From NCBI GenBank assembly GCA_038501785.1, contig JBAMJR010000102.1, forward strand, positions 1,619,001-1,683,000: a stretch of DNA of 64,000 bases. The letters are read 5' to 3'. The notes under the pieces were generated by a model. That model saw nothing but the letters and a program-made list of their open reading frames with translations, was not told the DNA's origin and searched no databases. Numbering within the stretch: position 1 is the stretch's first letter; every line of letters begins with the position of its first letter. The translations under genes and the position numbers were made by a program. The DNA comes from Myoxocephalus aenaeus (lineage: Eukaryota > Chordata > Actinopteri > Perciformes > Cottidae). Below are positions 45,843 through 59,700 of this stretch, piece by piece.

Positions 45843-48225
45843 ATTGGCAAGATCAATGGATTTGCTTGCAGGTGCAACATACAAACCAATGTTTCCGGTC
45901 ACGCTCAACTTTGGTGAACTTTGACACACAAATGGCCGACTTGAGAGTCTTGAGAGTGACGACCTCTGAGGGAGCCGATGGGTCAGAATGGAGGAAGCTA
46001 TCACAGTGTTTCAGCCTCCACTTATACGAAGCCCTCCAATAAACTGATCCACAATGGGACGGTTTGCAGATTTTTTAGGTTGAAAGAAAAGGTTGAAAAA
46101 AGAAAAGACTTAGCGTTGTGATATCTGAGTGTCTCGGTTACACCTTTCCACAGTGTCGGCCCACACTGAAGAAGATGTCGCAAGCAAAGCAAAGAGAAGA
46201 AATCATTTTCATAATGATTTCTAGTCAGACGGCGATAGAGCAAACGGGCAAAACCCACTGTCACTTCCTGTGACACAATTATTAGTTTTGTGAGCGATTG
46301 AAACAGAGCCGATACAGATGTGTCTTCTTCATTGTGATTTCACGGCTGCTGCCGGTCACATGTCGACTACCTCCACGCACGGCGCTGTCATTTCATCCTA
46401 TTGAGACCAACGGCGTGCTTGATCCCGGCCCTTTTCATTTGCTCCCACAGATCCCCTTTTTCTCACCCATTCAACCTTGATGGCTCCTTTCACACCACTG
46501 TCTGCAGCCTCCCCCGGTAGCACAATGAAACCCAGTCTGCCGCCCTGTCTCCCAGACAGACTTTTATCTGTTGAGAAGCCCACAGCTCGTGGAAAGCCTT
46601 TTGTTACCTATCTTCCAGGTGGCTGAATGGCTCCGTCCTTTGATTTGTCCCTTGCCATTTTTCCTCTCACACTTTTTCAGATGTGACGAAAGCGATCCTC
46701 TGTCTCGGCTATTGGACACCTGACTTGTTTTTAGACACAGCCTTCAGAGCTTCTCGTTGAGTATAACAGTCTGACGTGAATCACATCTTGTTGTAAAGAC
46801 AATGTTCCTTTGTATTATAAAAAGTTGGTACCGGCTTGTGGAAACAAATATTTTGTGAGTGGTTTATCGAATTCAAGCTCACGACTTCCAACGTCTGAAC
46901 CCTTTCTCGTGAGCGAAGTGCACCTCTGCAACATTCATCCCTGATAAAAACCCTCCTCTTTCTCACTCTACTGTTAACAGAAAGCCGACAACAATCTTCT
47001 CCCAGCAGAGTGAGTGGCAGCGTCGGACAGGAATCAGCCTTTATATAGATTGTAATTGTTTCTCCCTGCTCATGCGTCTCTCTTCCCATCCATCTCTCGT
47101 TTTTTCCCCATTTCGGGCAGGTTTCCACCGTACAAGGTCATTGCTCTTAGGCAGCCGCAACTCTGCTTTATTGTTCTAGCGGGTCAGCGGGTCCGACACA
47201 CATCACAGCTATTATTCCTCAGGAACAAATGACCGTCCCACGCTTTGATCTATGGCCTTCCTTCTCAGACACTTCCATAATACCCTTGACAGGATTTCTT
47301 TTTTGTCCTGTTCCCGTTTTTGGTGATGATCCATCTCTTTTTACCACCTCTTCCTCTTAAAGTGCCATATCATTTGTGTGGAATGATTTATAATTGCAGG
47401 TTTGATAGAGTAGGTGACGGTAGACGTATTTTTGTGTTATAAATGTAGGCGATGTGCATATGAATTTGAAACCACGCTCCGGTAGAATGCCTTTGTTTTT
47501 TATCTCTTGGCAACAGTTTAGTAAAGATATGTACTGTTTCTATCCTCTACCCTGGAAACAGGATGTAAAGATGATAATAAAGATGTTTCACCTTTGGTAA
47601 AGACACATGAAGTTGGTACAGTAACGCGTCTTTAATGTGTTGCAGTGAAGTCCATTCATTGGTATATCTTCCCTCTATTTGAGAAGAAACAACATTTTAG
47701 ACAATGGAAGGCATATTTAACCTCTGGCCAGGATTTCAGCCGCCTTCACCTACAACAGCAACACTGGCTTGTCTCTGATTAATGAGTTTCACGCGGCATT
47801 TGGAGCCGCTCTCGTCAGAAGTCCAACAGTAGGATCATTTGGGCGAACCCCGCTGCCCCTGTTTTACATATGAATAAGAGGCTTATCATCTGTGGCATTG
47901 CAGGCTGGGAATAGGCGGAGGCGGGTGTGTGATGGGGCAGCGTGGCACTGCCCAGCAGACTGAGTGCTGCTTTTAATTTTACATCCTCTGACGTTGATGC
48001 CAAGGTTGGAGCCCTGCTTTAAAACACTTTGAGTCTCCGGTAACGAGCTTTGAGCTCATCGCTAAAGCCCCTAAAATAAATACCTACACCATGAATAATG
48101 GATGATAGTGGGGGGTTCTCTCACGTTACACTAGTGTGCGTGAGGTTTAATTACGCAGAACTAGTCAGCCTCAGTGATGGATGCACTGACAGGTGGGCTT
48201 AGTGAGTCATGCTGAAAGAAGACTA

Positions 48226-48257
<32 letters not shown>

Positions 48258-49397
48258 TTGCACTTTAGCTTCCTATAGAAGCATCAGTCAAGAATGGCGT
48301 TAAATTAAGTGATCCTTTAAAGCCATAAGACGACCGTGAACGTGAGTTATCTGAACTTTATGCTTGAATTCATGCATACGTTTCAGCAAAGGCAGTATGC
48401 TTTATTCTTTTTTTTTTAATAAAAGCATGGCGATAGAACAGATTGAAGAATAAGCAACAGTGGAATTAAGAGTTTAAAATATGTAAGGACACGTATATGC
48501 GTTCTGTCACGGGGAGGACTTAAATATTGAACACCAACACATCCAAGTCCCCCTGTGCCATATGGGCATTTGTGTTGTTGTAAGACAGACAAACCCACTA
48601 TTATAGCGCAAGTATTATCTAGTCGCACCTGAATTCCCCGCAGCCCATCCACATGCATAATAAATCCAGGAAATGTCAGCTGTGAGGCCTGGGGGAGAAT
48701 CGTGCCATTTGTTTAAGCTCTGGCTCGCAATACAGCTGAGTGCCGTTGATGTTTGGATAGAAGTGAATGAATAAAAATGCCGGCACTTGCATGTCAATCA
48801 GGGGTTTACAGGACCCTGAACATGGTGAGCCTTAAGCCAACATATGTTGCTAATACACAATAAGCCTCCAAAACAATAACGCAGACGGATGTATTGTGAT
48901 CAATGCCGCTCCCGTCATCTCGGCAGCCGCACACATGCGTGCTCACACATCTGCTGGCGTGTGGCGGCGGAAAGTGATTAGCAATTTCATTAACAGGTGC
49001 AATAAAGCAGCCGATCGCACTGGCATTACCAAGATGTCCACTTAAAAAAACACAAGTCGTTTAAATACAATTCAGCTGTGAAGTGCGTGTTGATTCCGAC
49101 TCGCATGTTGAAAAGCACGGCGGGCGCGGCTCTGTTGTTTTAATAGACTTCCTGTTTAGCATCTGAAAGCATATTGAAAGAGTAGCTGGGAACTTTTCCT
49201 CTCCGTCCGACTGACTGGCTGTGGGTTTTTGCTCGCTGACTCCTGGAGGCCCAGAAGTTTCCACTGGCTTGTTTTTCATTCTCACAATCCCTTCCCCTGC
49301 TAGCCAAATCACTGAGCTATGACTAGAGGCCTGGTTGGAAGTCCTTATCTGCTATCATTAAAGATGCATTTATTCCATTGCCTCAGGTGCTTGTGGG

Positions 49398-49400
<3 letters not shown>
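45843..49400. other. unique-looking non-coding DNA
   Basis: A short CA array at about 48230-48250. Small ORFs without domains. No repeats recognised. Confidence 0.4.

Positions 49401-49483
<83 letters not shown>
49401..49483. repeat. (GT)41 microsatellite
   Basis: Pure GT array, followed by smaller GT runs at about 49590-49611 and 49630-49640. Confidence 0.97.
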
Positions 49484-49485
<2 letters not shown>

Positions 49486-49611
49486 TTCAAATGCCTTTTC
49501 CCTTGTTTGCATGTGTGTGCGCGGTTGATCCATGTGTGTGGAGAAAAAAAAAACAGAAGGAGGGAAATAGAGGAATGAGGTCTAAATGTTTGTGTGTGTG
49601 TGTGTGTGTGG

Positions 49612-50558
49612 GTGGCTTCAGGGGGGGTCCTGTGTGTGTGGAAGTGGATCGGCTTTGTGTGTTTCTGTGCATCTGCCTGTGATGTGTGTGTACTCTCCAA
49701 GGTTAACACACTCCTCCCACACTAGGATGATCTAAATAGAGACAGAGCCGGGGTAAATGGGGATCAGAAGTCAAGCGCTGGCAACCATGCTAAATTATCG
49801 GCGGAAATCAACGCTGTCCTCATTAATTACACAAAAGGCCGTTAGTCATTTCCACCCTCCCTCGCCAGCCCGCCCTCCCAACGCCTCTCAAACTAACGGA
49901 TGCTTCTCCAGTGATTTCTCTCACTTTTGCGCACACATAACAGCGTGCAGCTCACAAAATTCCGGCATATTTTATGCTCTCGCACACGGAAACAGAACAA
50001 GGGCACAGATGAAAGGAGAATCTGTCTTTGCCGCTGACATTGGAACAGAGCAACCAAAAGATAATGTAGTCTGTGAGTCACGCTCACCTTGAGTTCTCTT
50101 CCCCTTTCATTACAGCGTTCGTCTCCCACTAAAGGTAGCCGTGTTGTTGTTATCTTCCCAACAATCACTTCAATAATTTATGGCAATGAAACTAAGAGCG
50201 GTGTGCTCTGCATATTGTTGTTGATAAGAAGTGTCTTCATTCACACGACGGAGAGCCGTGACAGCGGTTCAAAGTCGCCGTTCTTTTCACTTTTAGACAC
50301 AAAGAGCTGCTGCGTTTGTTCAAAGTAAACCAGGCGACCAGTAAGTCGACCCGTCGGTTGAAATGTGAACTCATTTTAGTTTCATTGGAGCAGAGAGGAA
50401 CTCCATAAGTACGGAGTTTGATGCTCTTATTTCCAGCTAATAAAGATGTCTTATAGAAGCATCTGCTTTCTTCTTTTCTTCAGGCAAGTTCTCCAGATGC
50501 TCTCACATTGAAGTTGTTGATGAGCACAACACGTTACACGTTACATGTTGGAGGAATA
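49612..50558. other. unique-looking non-coding DNA
   Basis: No feature recognised; the two 80-110-codon ORFs have no domain. Confidence 0.35.
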
Positions 50559-50775
50559 GCTTCAGATCTTTGGGAAATATGCTCGTTTGCTTTCTTGCCA
50601 GTAGTTTGATGGGAAGATGAGGTGTAGCTTTAGCCAGGAGACAGTTAGCTTAGCCTAGCATAAAGACTGGAGGCAGGGGGAAACAGCTAGCCTGACTCTC
50701 TCCATGTGCAACAATATGCCTCAACATGTAACAGGTGGTCAACAAAAAGAAACGTTTAGAAAATAACATGTTGTT

Positions 50776-50863
<88 letters not shown>

Positions 50864-50957
50864 CAGAGGCTTTGGTCATTTTTAACAGAAACTATTTTTG
50901 AATTGGACAGACTGCTGCCTTTATGCTAAGCTAAGCTAATTGACTATTGGCTCTATA
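50559..50957. mobile_element. palindromic MITE-like repeat with (TA)n core
   Basis: The left arm at about 50627-50676 contains ACAGTTAGCTTAGCCTAGCA and TAAAGACTGGAGGCAG. The right arm at about 50914-50953 contains CTGCCTTTATGCTAAGCTAA and GCTAATTGACTATTGGCTC, an imperfect reverse complement. The TTAGCTTAGC-rich arms are, from memory, a widespread fish repeat. Its centre has been expanded by TA dinucleotides. Confidence 0.7.
50780..50859. repeat. (TA)40 microsatellite
   Basis: Eighty bases of perfect TA at the centre of the palindromic element. It is self-complementary and expected to extrude or stall replication. Confidence 0.97.
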
Positions 50958-52669
50958 GTAAACTTACAGACATGCTAGTGGTGTAAATACATTTGCTTAA
51001 GGTATATTGAAGCAAGAGAAAAATGGGAAAGCGCTTAAAGTAAACCGAAACAATATAATGCATTTGTTTTTCGTTTTTTAAGTTTGCAGCAAACATAATG
51101 GATATTGGCAAACATAAGACATTTCCCACAATCATCTTTTCAAGGAGGATGGTGGAATAGACTCCCCTTGGTCTTCAGCTCGGTCAGTCTCCTCTCACCT
51201 TCTCCGTGTTTGCTTATCTGTATAAAATATGTTTGAAATGTGTCCTAAGCGACCAGACGAAAAGCGGCTGTGGTGTTCCCCTTTCCCCTTTGCTCAAAAC
51301 AAAACGCAGAACTCACTCACTGTATTCTGCTCATAGCCCCAGATGGACGATCCCAGCATTACACTAATATCATTGGAAAGCATTAAAAAAACACGCACAA
51401 TACAATCTGTAGATTGAACAACAACCCGAGAGCCGTCAGAAGTGTAACATCTTCCATATGCATGCATTCACATTTAAACTTTGAGATCTTTTCCAGGATT
51501 ATTGGTTGTCCTGTCATTGTTTTTTGGATTATGAAATACTTTTCTTGGGCCACGGTGTGAGAGATGAACAATCACACGTCAACATGTTGAAATGAAACCG
51601 AAAGTCAGCTTCCTTGAACTGTACGCGTAGTTTAAAAGTAGTCTGGCCATGTCAGTGTTCAAGCTGAAAGCACAAACTGAGAAGTAAGACACAGAAAAGC
51701 AGGTTGTGCCTAAAAATAATTCAAGCGCATGCTGATTTCTCCGTGCGAGGGAGTTAGTTGGAGTTAAAAGAAAAGCCATTCATTATTTCCCAGCTGAGGT
51801 GGATTACTCGTCGACGGCTGCTGTTTGACATTTACCGTATGCATTTCATTATTGGAACTGACCTGGAAATTAACGGCGGCTTCTCGGAGCCTCGGCTTCA
51901 ACCGCCCCCATGTGCAACTCGCCAAAGCATTGACCCTCTCCTCGTCTCCCTCCTGACCTTTCCGTACTGCATTATTTAACGCACACCAATCCCACACACA
52001 CCGCCACTGAATGCTAGGAAAAGGTATTGACAGAGACATATGGCTGCTGGTGGGTAACATGCATAATTGAGGGGTAGGAAAACAGGTTATATCCCTGGCT
52101 GAGGTGTGTTAGTGGAAGACACCGACCTTGGTCCTCTGTGCCCACCGCTGGGGGAGTGGACCTCTGTTTGAACGCCCGGTGCTAATTATTCAATCACGTT
52201 GAACTACACACTTTAATAACCCTGCACCATGGCCATATTTTATCCATGGGAAATTCAACAGTGCTGCAGTTTAGCACACAAAGACTGTGGCATTTCTGCA
52301 GACTGCTTCAGACAGGGGTTGGACACTTTTTTTGTCGGATTATCAAAGGGCAATGTCATTGAAAAGACCCTGTTTGTGAAAAGACGCCATGTCTAATGTT
52401 AAAGAGAAAAAGCTTGATTCCTGAGAGCGGTGCTGAATTAGAAAATCAACCCAACTATTAATGTTAGCCGATGGATTTATAACAGTTTTACATTCCCATT
52501 GAATAGCTTATTATTTATTTAGTTGCATTCAAAATCCATTTCTTCATTAATTTCTTCCATGCCATATATTTACAATAGCTTGTGATAGTTAATTTAATTC
52601 CTAAATTAATATGTTTTTCTTCTTTCACCCCAGCTACTTTATTTTATTTTATTTATTTATTATTATTAT
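50958..52669. other. unique-looking non-coding DNA
   Basis: Nothing recognised apart from AT-rich runs near 52500-52680. Confidence 0.4.
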
Positions 52670-52782
52670 TGTATATATCCCTGTTGTTTTTATATCTTAT
52701 TTTTGTCTGTAAATTGCTGCTACGTCGACACCAAATTTCCCCTCGGGGATTAATAGTATATATTCATTCATTCATGATAGAC
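52670..52782 (+). mobile_element. LINE 3' tail, plus strand
   Basis: AAATTTCCCCTCGGGGATTA followed by ATAGTATATATTCATTCATTC: the CCCCGGGGATTAATA-type end with ATTC units that closes fish CR1/L2-like LINEs. Only the tail is present. Confidence 0.65.
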
Positions 52783-52850
52783 ATAAACAAGATTTTAAAA
52801 GAAGTGTGCATTACAACAAACAGTCAGTGAGTCAAAATCCTCAAAGACCG

Positions 52851-52881
52851 ACACATGAACACATGAACACATGAACACATG
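52851..52881. repeat. 9-bp tandem repeat (GAACACATG-type)
   Basis: About four units of ACACATGA(A) spanning 31 bp. Confidence 0.8.
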
Positions 52882-52889
52882 AAGGGCCA

Positions 52890-55800
52890 GGCCGTCCCGG
52901 ACCAGAGGACGAGCTCCTCTCCGCTTTGATGGCGATCTGAAAAGTGTCACAAGGGGTCCAAAAAAGCAATTTAATAATTAACAAGAGTTTACAAGAAAAG
53001 CAAAGAAAATAAATGATAGCGTGCTGGAGGAGGACAATGAGTCGACATTAACAATCAGGTCTGCCAGTGAATAACGAGCTCGCCCCCAACATTTTAATTA
53101 GCAGCCCGCCGGACGGCACAGTGATTAATGAACACTATTTGATTTCAGCGTTGCTCTGAATTAATAACAAATTGACATTTAATGAAAATTACTTACTGCA
53201 ATTGGAATTAAAGCTGTCTTTTGCCCCTTTCAGCACCACGGAATAATAATAAATACAAATGTTGTATTTGATCATAAACATGTGCCACGAGAGATATCAA
53301 AGGCGATGGGATTGAATTATGGGAGGATTCCGCAAACAACATTAACAGCTCCAATTATCTTTTCATAGCCTCGGCTCTGGACAATGGAGGGACACATTTC
53401 ACTCAGCTGTTCACGTCGTGTCTAAATTGGAAACACTGCTCAGTGGTGACAAAGGGAAACCGACGGGTTACGACCTTCGCTTCAGACAAAGTGCTTGCTG
53501 GATCGTCCAATAGGATCTGAGGCCCCTTTTCATTGGTTGGTTGCATGTGACAATTTTGTAGCTTTACAAACACACACAATAGGCTCGTTCGTTAGAGCTG
53601 CGCCTCGCCAGGAATCCAGACGAGAGCAGCGGCAGCAGCAGCGGGCGTTGACAAAAAACTGCGAGTTTTAGGCTGCCTTCAAAATATATACAGAGGTCAC
53701 AGAAAAAATGACTTCCTGTTAGTTCCGATCTTTCGGCTACTTGTAGTTTACAGATCACGTTTGGATTTATTCATGTGTTTATAAATATATATTAATGTAG
53801 AAATGTGCATGTAGCTGCATCCTTTGTTCTTTTTATGTCTGCCTGTGAAATACATTACTACTGGTTTTGATGTGTGTTGTATAAATATGATTTTGTATTA
53901 ACAACCACACAAGATATGTTTTCAGATTAAACATGAGACGAATAGTCAACAATCAAGCTTTAAGTATTACAACTACACATAAAATAAGGATTTTCTACAA
54001 CATGTGTTGTTTGCTGTCAGATCTAAGAGCCAATCAGCTCTCTGATGTGGCGACAGCCAGGCGTTTCCCATCATGCACTGGGCAACGCAGTCGTTGGAGA
54101 GCTACTGCGGCGCCTGACTCTGAAATCGACGGCCGCCTTGATCTCGTGAGATTATCGTTGACCACGTGTGCATGACGTCAGAGCAAGTCGGGACCAAGTC
54201 GGACACAAATCTAACCAGCATGCATTGCGTGCCGATCGCCGGCGATCGATTCTGCGCAGAACTGGATCATCTCCAACGAGCCTAATGAGACAATCCCACC
54301 CACGATACACAGGAAGTGGCCAGTTTAAGCCCCGCCTACTGTTACACTTGGCATGGTTTAAACTTTCCTTTTTTTATTCTTCACACAACATGTACACTAC
54401 TGTGACATCACCGTGTGTGAGTACGACCCAGTGCAGGTCCTGGAATTTTAAAACGTGTTCAGGTTTATCTCCATTTGTACGATTCTGCAGACGGCAAAGA
54501 CACAGAATTATTGGAAGGCGGAACCTGACCTGAAGAAATTAATATACTAATACATACATATACAGTCACTCACAACAGGAACATAATTATAAAACCTTGA
54601 AGCATAATACAAAAATGTAAATGTATGTTTCGGGAGTTAGGAAAATATTATTGTCTAATTGTGTCTTTCCCAGAACATTCCACAGTGTCTTGAGGCACCA
54701 AAAATAGCGTGTTTACTTCAAAAACATGATATTTTACTAACCGTAACAAACATGCAGGTCTTGGTCCTGTGCTGTGCGACGCCTTCCATCCACCCTGACC
54801 ATCCACAGCTTCTCTCACGTGAAGATATGTTGCCACGAAACATATTACAGGCAGCAAATACCTTTTCCCAAACAACATATTTGGGGATACAAACTAGTCG
54901 TGTAAATACATAATTCACAGGAGACTCTTCTTCTGAAGATACTCAGGCCTCGGAGTTACGAAGTTACTTTAAAAAAAAGAAGTGTTTACTGTGAACTCGG
55001 TGGGCAGACTGCACTCCACTAATAACATCTCAACTGTATTAGCGGCGCTGCGTTTGTGTTTGGTCTGAGCCTGGAGCTGCAGATCAAACACTGCATTTGT
55101 CTTGGTGGGGGTCGAGGCGCCGCCTCCACCAGGTGAGTCTGAACCCCGAAGCACGGCGGCCACCTGCCGGCGCTTCAGCCCGTGACGTCTTCCACACAGA
55201 CGCTCTAGCCTGGGGTTCTTTTCTGCCTCGGCTGCCTCCCCTCCCAGGCCCGCCGCGCCGCACTCGTATTTTCGAATGCAGAACCTGACTGACCACATAG
55301 AGCTCCAATCAATAATTCTGCTCCTCTGAAGATCAAAAAGGGCTTTGTTTATGTGTATTTCAGTGAGGAGCCCCTCTGTGATTACTGCTGCATGCAGAAC
55401 CCAGCCCTGTTCATCTGTCTGTATGAATGTCTGCGCTCCACTTTATTACTGCGCCCTCATGTTGGTCTGCACTCTTTGGACTGAGAAGGCAGATGATTAG
55501 TTTCTGACGTTACTGCGCATGCTTCTGTAGAGTCCAGGCTGAACTCTTTGATGCTCGTCTCCATTTTAAACACAGAATCAGACTCATTAACCATCCCGAT
55601 GTATCTCCAGTCGCGCTGTCAGCACATTCCAATCAGAGCGCCGCTCGGCCCCTTAATGGCAACAACAAACAGCCAGGGTTTGTTTGGCTTTATCAATGTT
55701 TGATAAACGCTCAGAGCTCCACGCCAGACGGGTCTGTGTTTCCCTCTCATCCTTTCACATTGTTTGCCTCACAAAGATGTCTGCCCCCCGATGATTTATG

Positions 55801-56110
55801 GGTAATATTGCTGTTGTGGATTTAGTTATGCTTGGGAATTGTGATACCTGCCTTGCTTATGAAATTACCAGAGGTGTTGACTGAGGTGGTATAATGATGA
55901 TACATTTACCAATAATGCCTTCATCCAGGAGCAATATCCAGCTCCATGGCAGCGACAGCACACAGCTGTGTAATATCACCATGTGCAACTTGCTTATTTT
56001 CAAATGAGTAGGATTTGCTAATTCATTTTTGACAATTAAAGTGTAATAGATTGCATATTCCTATAAAGTTCATGATGTCACCATCCGTAGCTTTAACTCG
56101 TTGTCAACTT
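52890..56110. other. unique-looking non-coding DNA with a CpG-rich patch
   Basis: The 54030-54360 patch is CpG-rich and contains the 16-bp palindrome CGATCGCCGGCGATCG (54233-54248). An AT-rich block at about 53080-53230 has many TAATTA/ATTAAT homeodomain-like motifs. The 55080-55290 patch is GC-rich, with overlapping short ORFs on both strands and no domain. No gene could be supported. Confidence 0.4.
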
Positions 56111-56702
56111 AGCCGCCCTGCGCCTAATATCAGACGTGAAAATCTTCAAAAAATGTTTTAACGTTTTCTTAATTATCTCTGGAACCACAGCGTTGTTTAA
56201 CTTCATTTAAAGTTCTACAATACCGCAACCATTGTGAGAAGATATATATATATATAATAAAAAATAATTAAAGTAACCGTTAAGTTTGAGTACTTACGAC
56301 CCTACGTCAGCTTGCCGCGGCAGCCAAAACTTTTTTTTCTTCTGCTAATTTTTTAAATAAAAATAGGTGCCACTGCCAACACCCCTAAGCTTCGTTTTCC
56401 TGTGATTTTCTTTACAGATTCCAATTATTTAGGTCGTAATCTTTCCAAAAAGGTGTCTTATTAGTATGTGGGAGTTGGTAAGGGTCTGAACCATGGAGGT
56501 GGTACAAGGCGGCGACCGCTCCAAAAGACATGTTGGAGAAATCTTGCTGAGATCATGCTGGATGTTCATAGTTATGATCAAAATATGGTATAAAAGTATT
56601 TTTTTTGAAAATATACATTTTTTTCACAAACAAATTATGAAAAAAATTATATAAAATAATAAAAGTAATAAAACTCAATGGGGTTCATACGACTACTTGA
56701 AC
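56111..56702 (+). mobile_element. dispersed repeat R2, copy C
   Basis: Colinear with copies A and B: CGCCTAATATCAGACGTGAA, AGTTCTACAATACCGCAACC, TTCGTTTTCCTGTGATTTTC (with A), and the end GGTTCATACGACTACTTGAA. It has lost the CATAAGTAC-TTA-GTCGG region where the MITE sits in copy B, and gained a short TA run near 56245. Confidence 0.7.
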
Positions 56703-56709
56703 ACGGGGA

Positions 56710-59700
56710 ACACAAGTACAGAAGGAAAAACGACCCATATGTGGGCCTGTTGGAGTTTAAAAGGTGGACAGGACAGGGCCTAATATCTGCACCAGTATAC
56801 TTTCATATCGTCTCAGTTTCAGAATCACAGACTGATGATTTGTTTCAAACATCTCCTGACCTCAACCCTCAGAACACTTCATTTATTGATTTGCACACCT
56901 CACAATCTGGCCTCCATTGTGTATCACCCCACAGTGCTTATTTACAGTCACATTCTGGTTGTTACAGTTTCATGAATAATGAAGAACCATCCATCAGTCA
57001 AAGAGCGGGGAAGGGAATCATCTTACTTGTCAGTCAGATGAAAAATCACACCGCGCACCACATTTCTACAAAACGTTCCACGAGACGTTCACCGAAGGTG
57101 TTTATCGGCCAACCGGCGACGGCTCACAGAGAGGCGCTTCAAACCGCCCCGGGGAAAGAGCCGTTCGGAGCAATAACAAATCAGACGTTGAAATAAGACG
57201 ACTCAATAGCGCAGCAGAGAAATTACAGGAGTGCTCATTAATTCTGACTGTGGGCTCCTCCGCCGCATTGATCATATCCTCCATTTATTCCAGCAAACGG
57301 GGAAAGAATGAGTGATACGATATGAAGATAGCGTCGGTGTTCCCTTTTTGTCTCACCCCAGGTCACCGCGGAATATTAATATTAAGCACAGAGTACTGTA
57401 CGCACGTGACGGTTATCACATCGGAGCGGATGCATTCACCGGGGCGGAGTGAAACCACTTATTCCTGTTGTTCTGCTTCCCATCCTTTCTAATGGAGTTA
57501 GAGAGGTGTAAACAAAGAGGGCGGAGCCTAGGAGACGCTACGCCCGAACATGTCCGCTATCATCCCATCGGAGTGGAGGATAATGAATGCAGGCGAAGGG
57601 CTGATAAGACGTAAGTGAAGCACAGCACAGTCAGCCGTCACAAACTTAATAGAAAGTTATGAGTGTATCAGTACATGGCTGCTGCTTGAGCCCAACAAGG
57701 GAGAAGTCAATGATTGTTCAGTGCTGATGACAGCAATCAGACGCTCTCCCTGGGTGCTGTGGGGTTTGGGTAATGGTAGTGGAGCACATATCTAAGTACC
57801 AGCGGGAGCAAGAGACCTGACCAGGTTTCAAAACTCACACTCCACCATTAGGCTCAATAAAAACTACGTTCTGACCCCAAACCTCGTGTGCTGAGGGTGG
57901 AGCTGTTTGAAAGAAACACTGAAGGTGGACCCCCATGACACAATTACACACATAGACAACCGTCTGACACAATTCAAGCTAATGCACACAAAAAACAATG
58001 CAAAATATGCCATTGTATGTTCACATTGAAGTGTTTATGGGATGTTATAGATGTGCACATGTCCACAGCGAGACGAGGAAGACTCCCAGGTCGCTTGATT
58101 TTGATTTTGATTTTGAATGGTCCATTTTGCTGAAACTTCCTGGAGATGTAAGAGAGAAATAAAAGAGAGAACAAAGAGTGATAGAGTGAGTGAGGAGAGG
58201 CAGGGGAGAATAGAGAGAATGAGATGGAACTGAGAGAGAGGACCACCTCTCGGGGATTGGACTGTCAGGGAAGAGAAGAAGGGGAGAGAGGTGAGCGGGG
58301 ATAAATTAATGACTAGTATAGTGGGAAGTGGGGGAATACTGGCACTCGGCTCTCAATCCATGCCATTTAACAGCATAATGTCCTTTTTCTAATCCCACGA
58401 GCCGATATGGATTCTTCTTTATTCTTATTTACTTTACATTGTTTTCTTCCTCTCTCTCCCCTTTTGCTTTCCACTTGTGACACACATCACTATACATAAG
58501 CTACTGATTTCCTTTTAGGATGACATTGTAAGAGAACCAAAAGATGATTTGCATGATTTGTGAGTCTTTTCATCTTGATTAAATTTACACTTTCATCAAC
58601 GAGACAGATTGAAGTCCATTAGGTGCACACGGGCCGGCCCGGTTCTCCACACTGATATGATCCCCTGTGTCTGCTTTGTTGGCCTCTCACCAGGTCTGGA
58701 AACGAATACCTCCAGGGGATTTTATTTTTAATTCCACCCTCATTTGTAGAAATATGTATATGTATGTTCAAGGCCTTAACCAAGGTGTATTCGTCTGTGG
58801 TAACATTGAGCATTAATGCGATATATAACTAATTAATGCAGTCTTTTGCATGCAGCGATAGCTGTGGAGTAGGGAACGTAAGGTGAAGGAGCAGTGGAGT
58901 CACAGGAGATGCTAGGGTTGGATCCCTGCTGAAGATATGGAGCTTTTCTCCCCTATGTGATTCAGGGACGGCTCAGAATTCCTCTCTACAGACTAAACGA
59001 TCATATATTCCCCTCACACCGCTCCACAAAGTCTCTCTATCTTTCTATTTCAGGGAGTCTCTGTATTTGTGTCTGTTCTCTTATCATTTTTAACTTTAGA
59101 TTCTGCCTTTTTTGGTGAGATAATAAGACCGAGCATGGTAATGGATGCTTACTTTAGCATTTACTCAATAATATGAACACTCTAAATGCAACACAGCAAT
59201 GCATATAGAATGATAATTACTTTAGTAATGATCAGCCTCAAGTAAATCAAGCCAATCACTGCTCATGCAGTGTGAACGTCAACTACATATTGGTCCATTA
59301 TGGCAAGCAATAATTAGTGGTGTGGAATGGCTGGTAAGTGTTAGTGGTTGCAGAAGTGGGCCGATGTGTTGCATTTCTAACTATACAATTGTCACATTAT
59401 GGGAGACGCTTCTGTGCTTTCCTTCCCCGAGTCGCAATCAGTTGTAGCTGGAGGTTAGCTATACTCACAGCCATTTTAAATGAGGAATGCAAATAATGCT
59501 ACCATGCTGTAGTTGTGAGGCTCTGCGTTGCTAGAATAATCTTTTCCCCTCAGACCGCAGCCACTGGCTCTGTCCGTGGTCCTGAAACGCTCCAGCGTTG
59601 AAAGAAAGGGAGCAGGAAATTGTTTAGTGAGTGCTCTGTGTCCTGCGAGATTGGGGCATGGCTGGAAGAATAAGTACAAATCAGCGGGGCCAGATATTTC

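Noticed and set aside
55080..55290. Host exon in GC-rich patch with ORFs on both strands
   Set aside because: Both strands are open because of low stop density in GC-rich DNA. No domain, and no clear conserved peptide.
56678..57196. 172-codon plus ORF
   Set aside because: Starts within dispersed repeat copy C and has an ordinary composition without domains. Likely chance.
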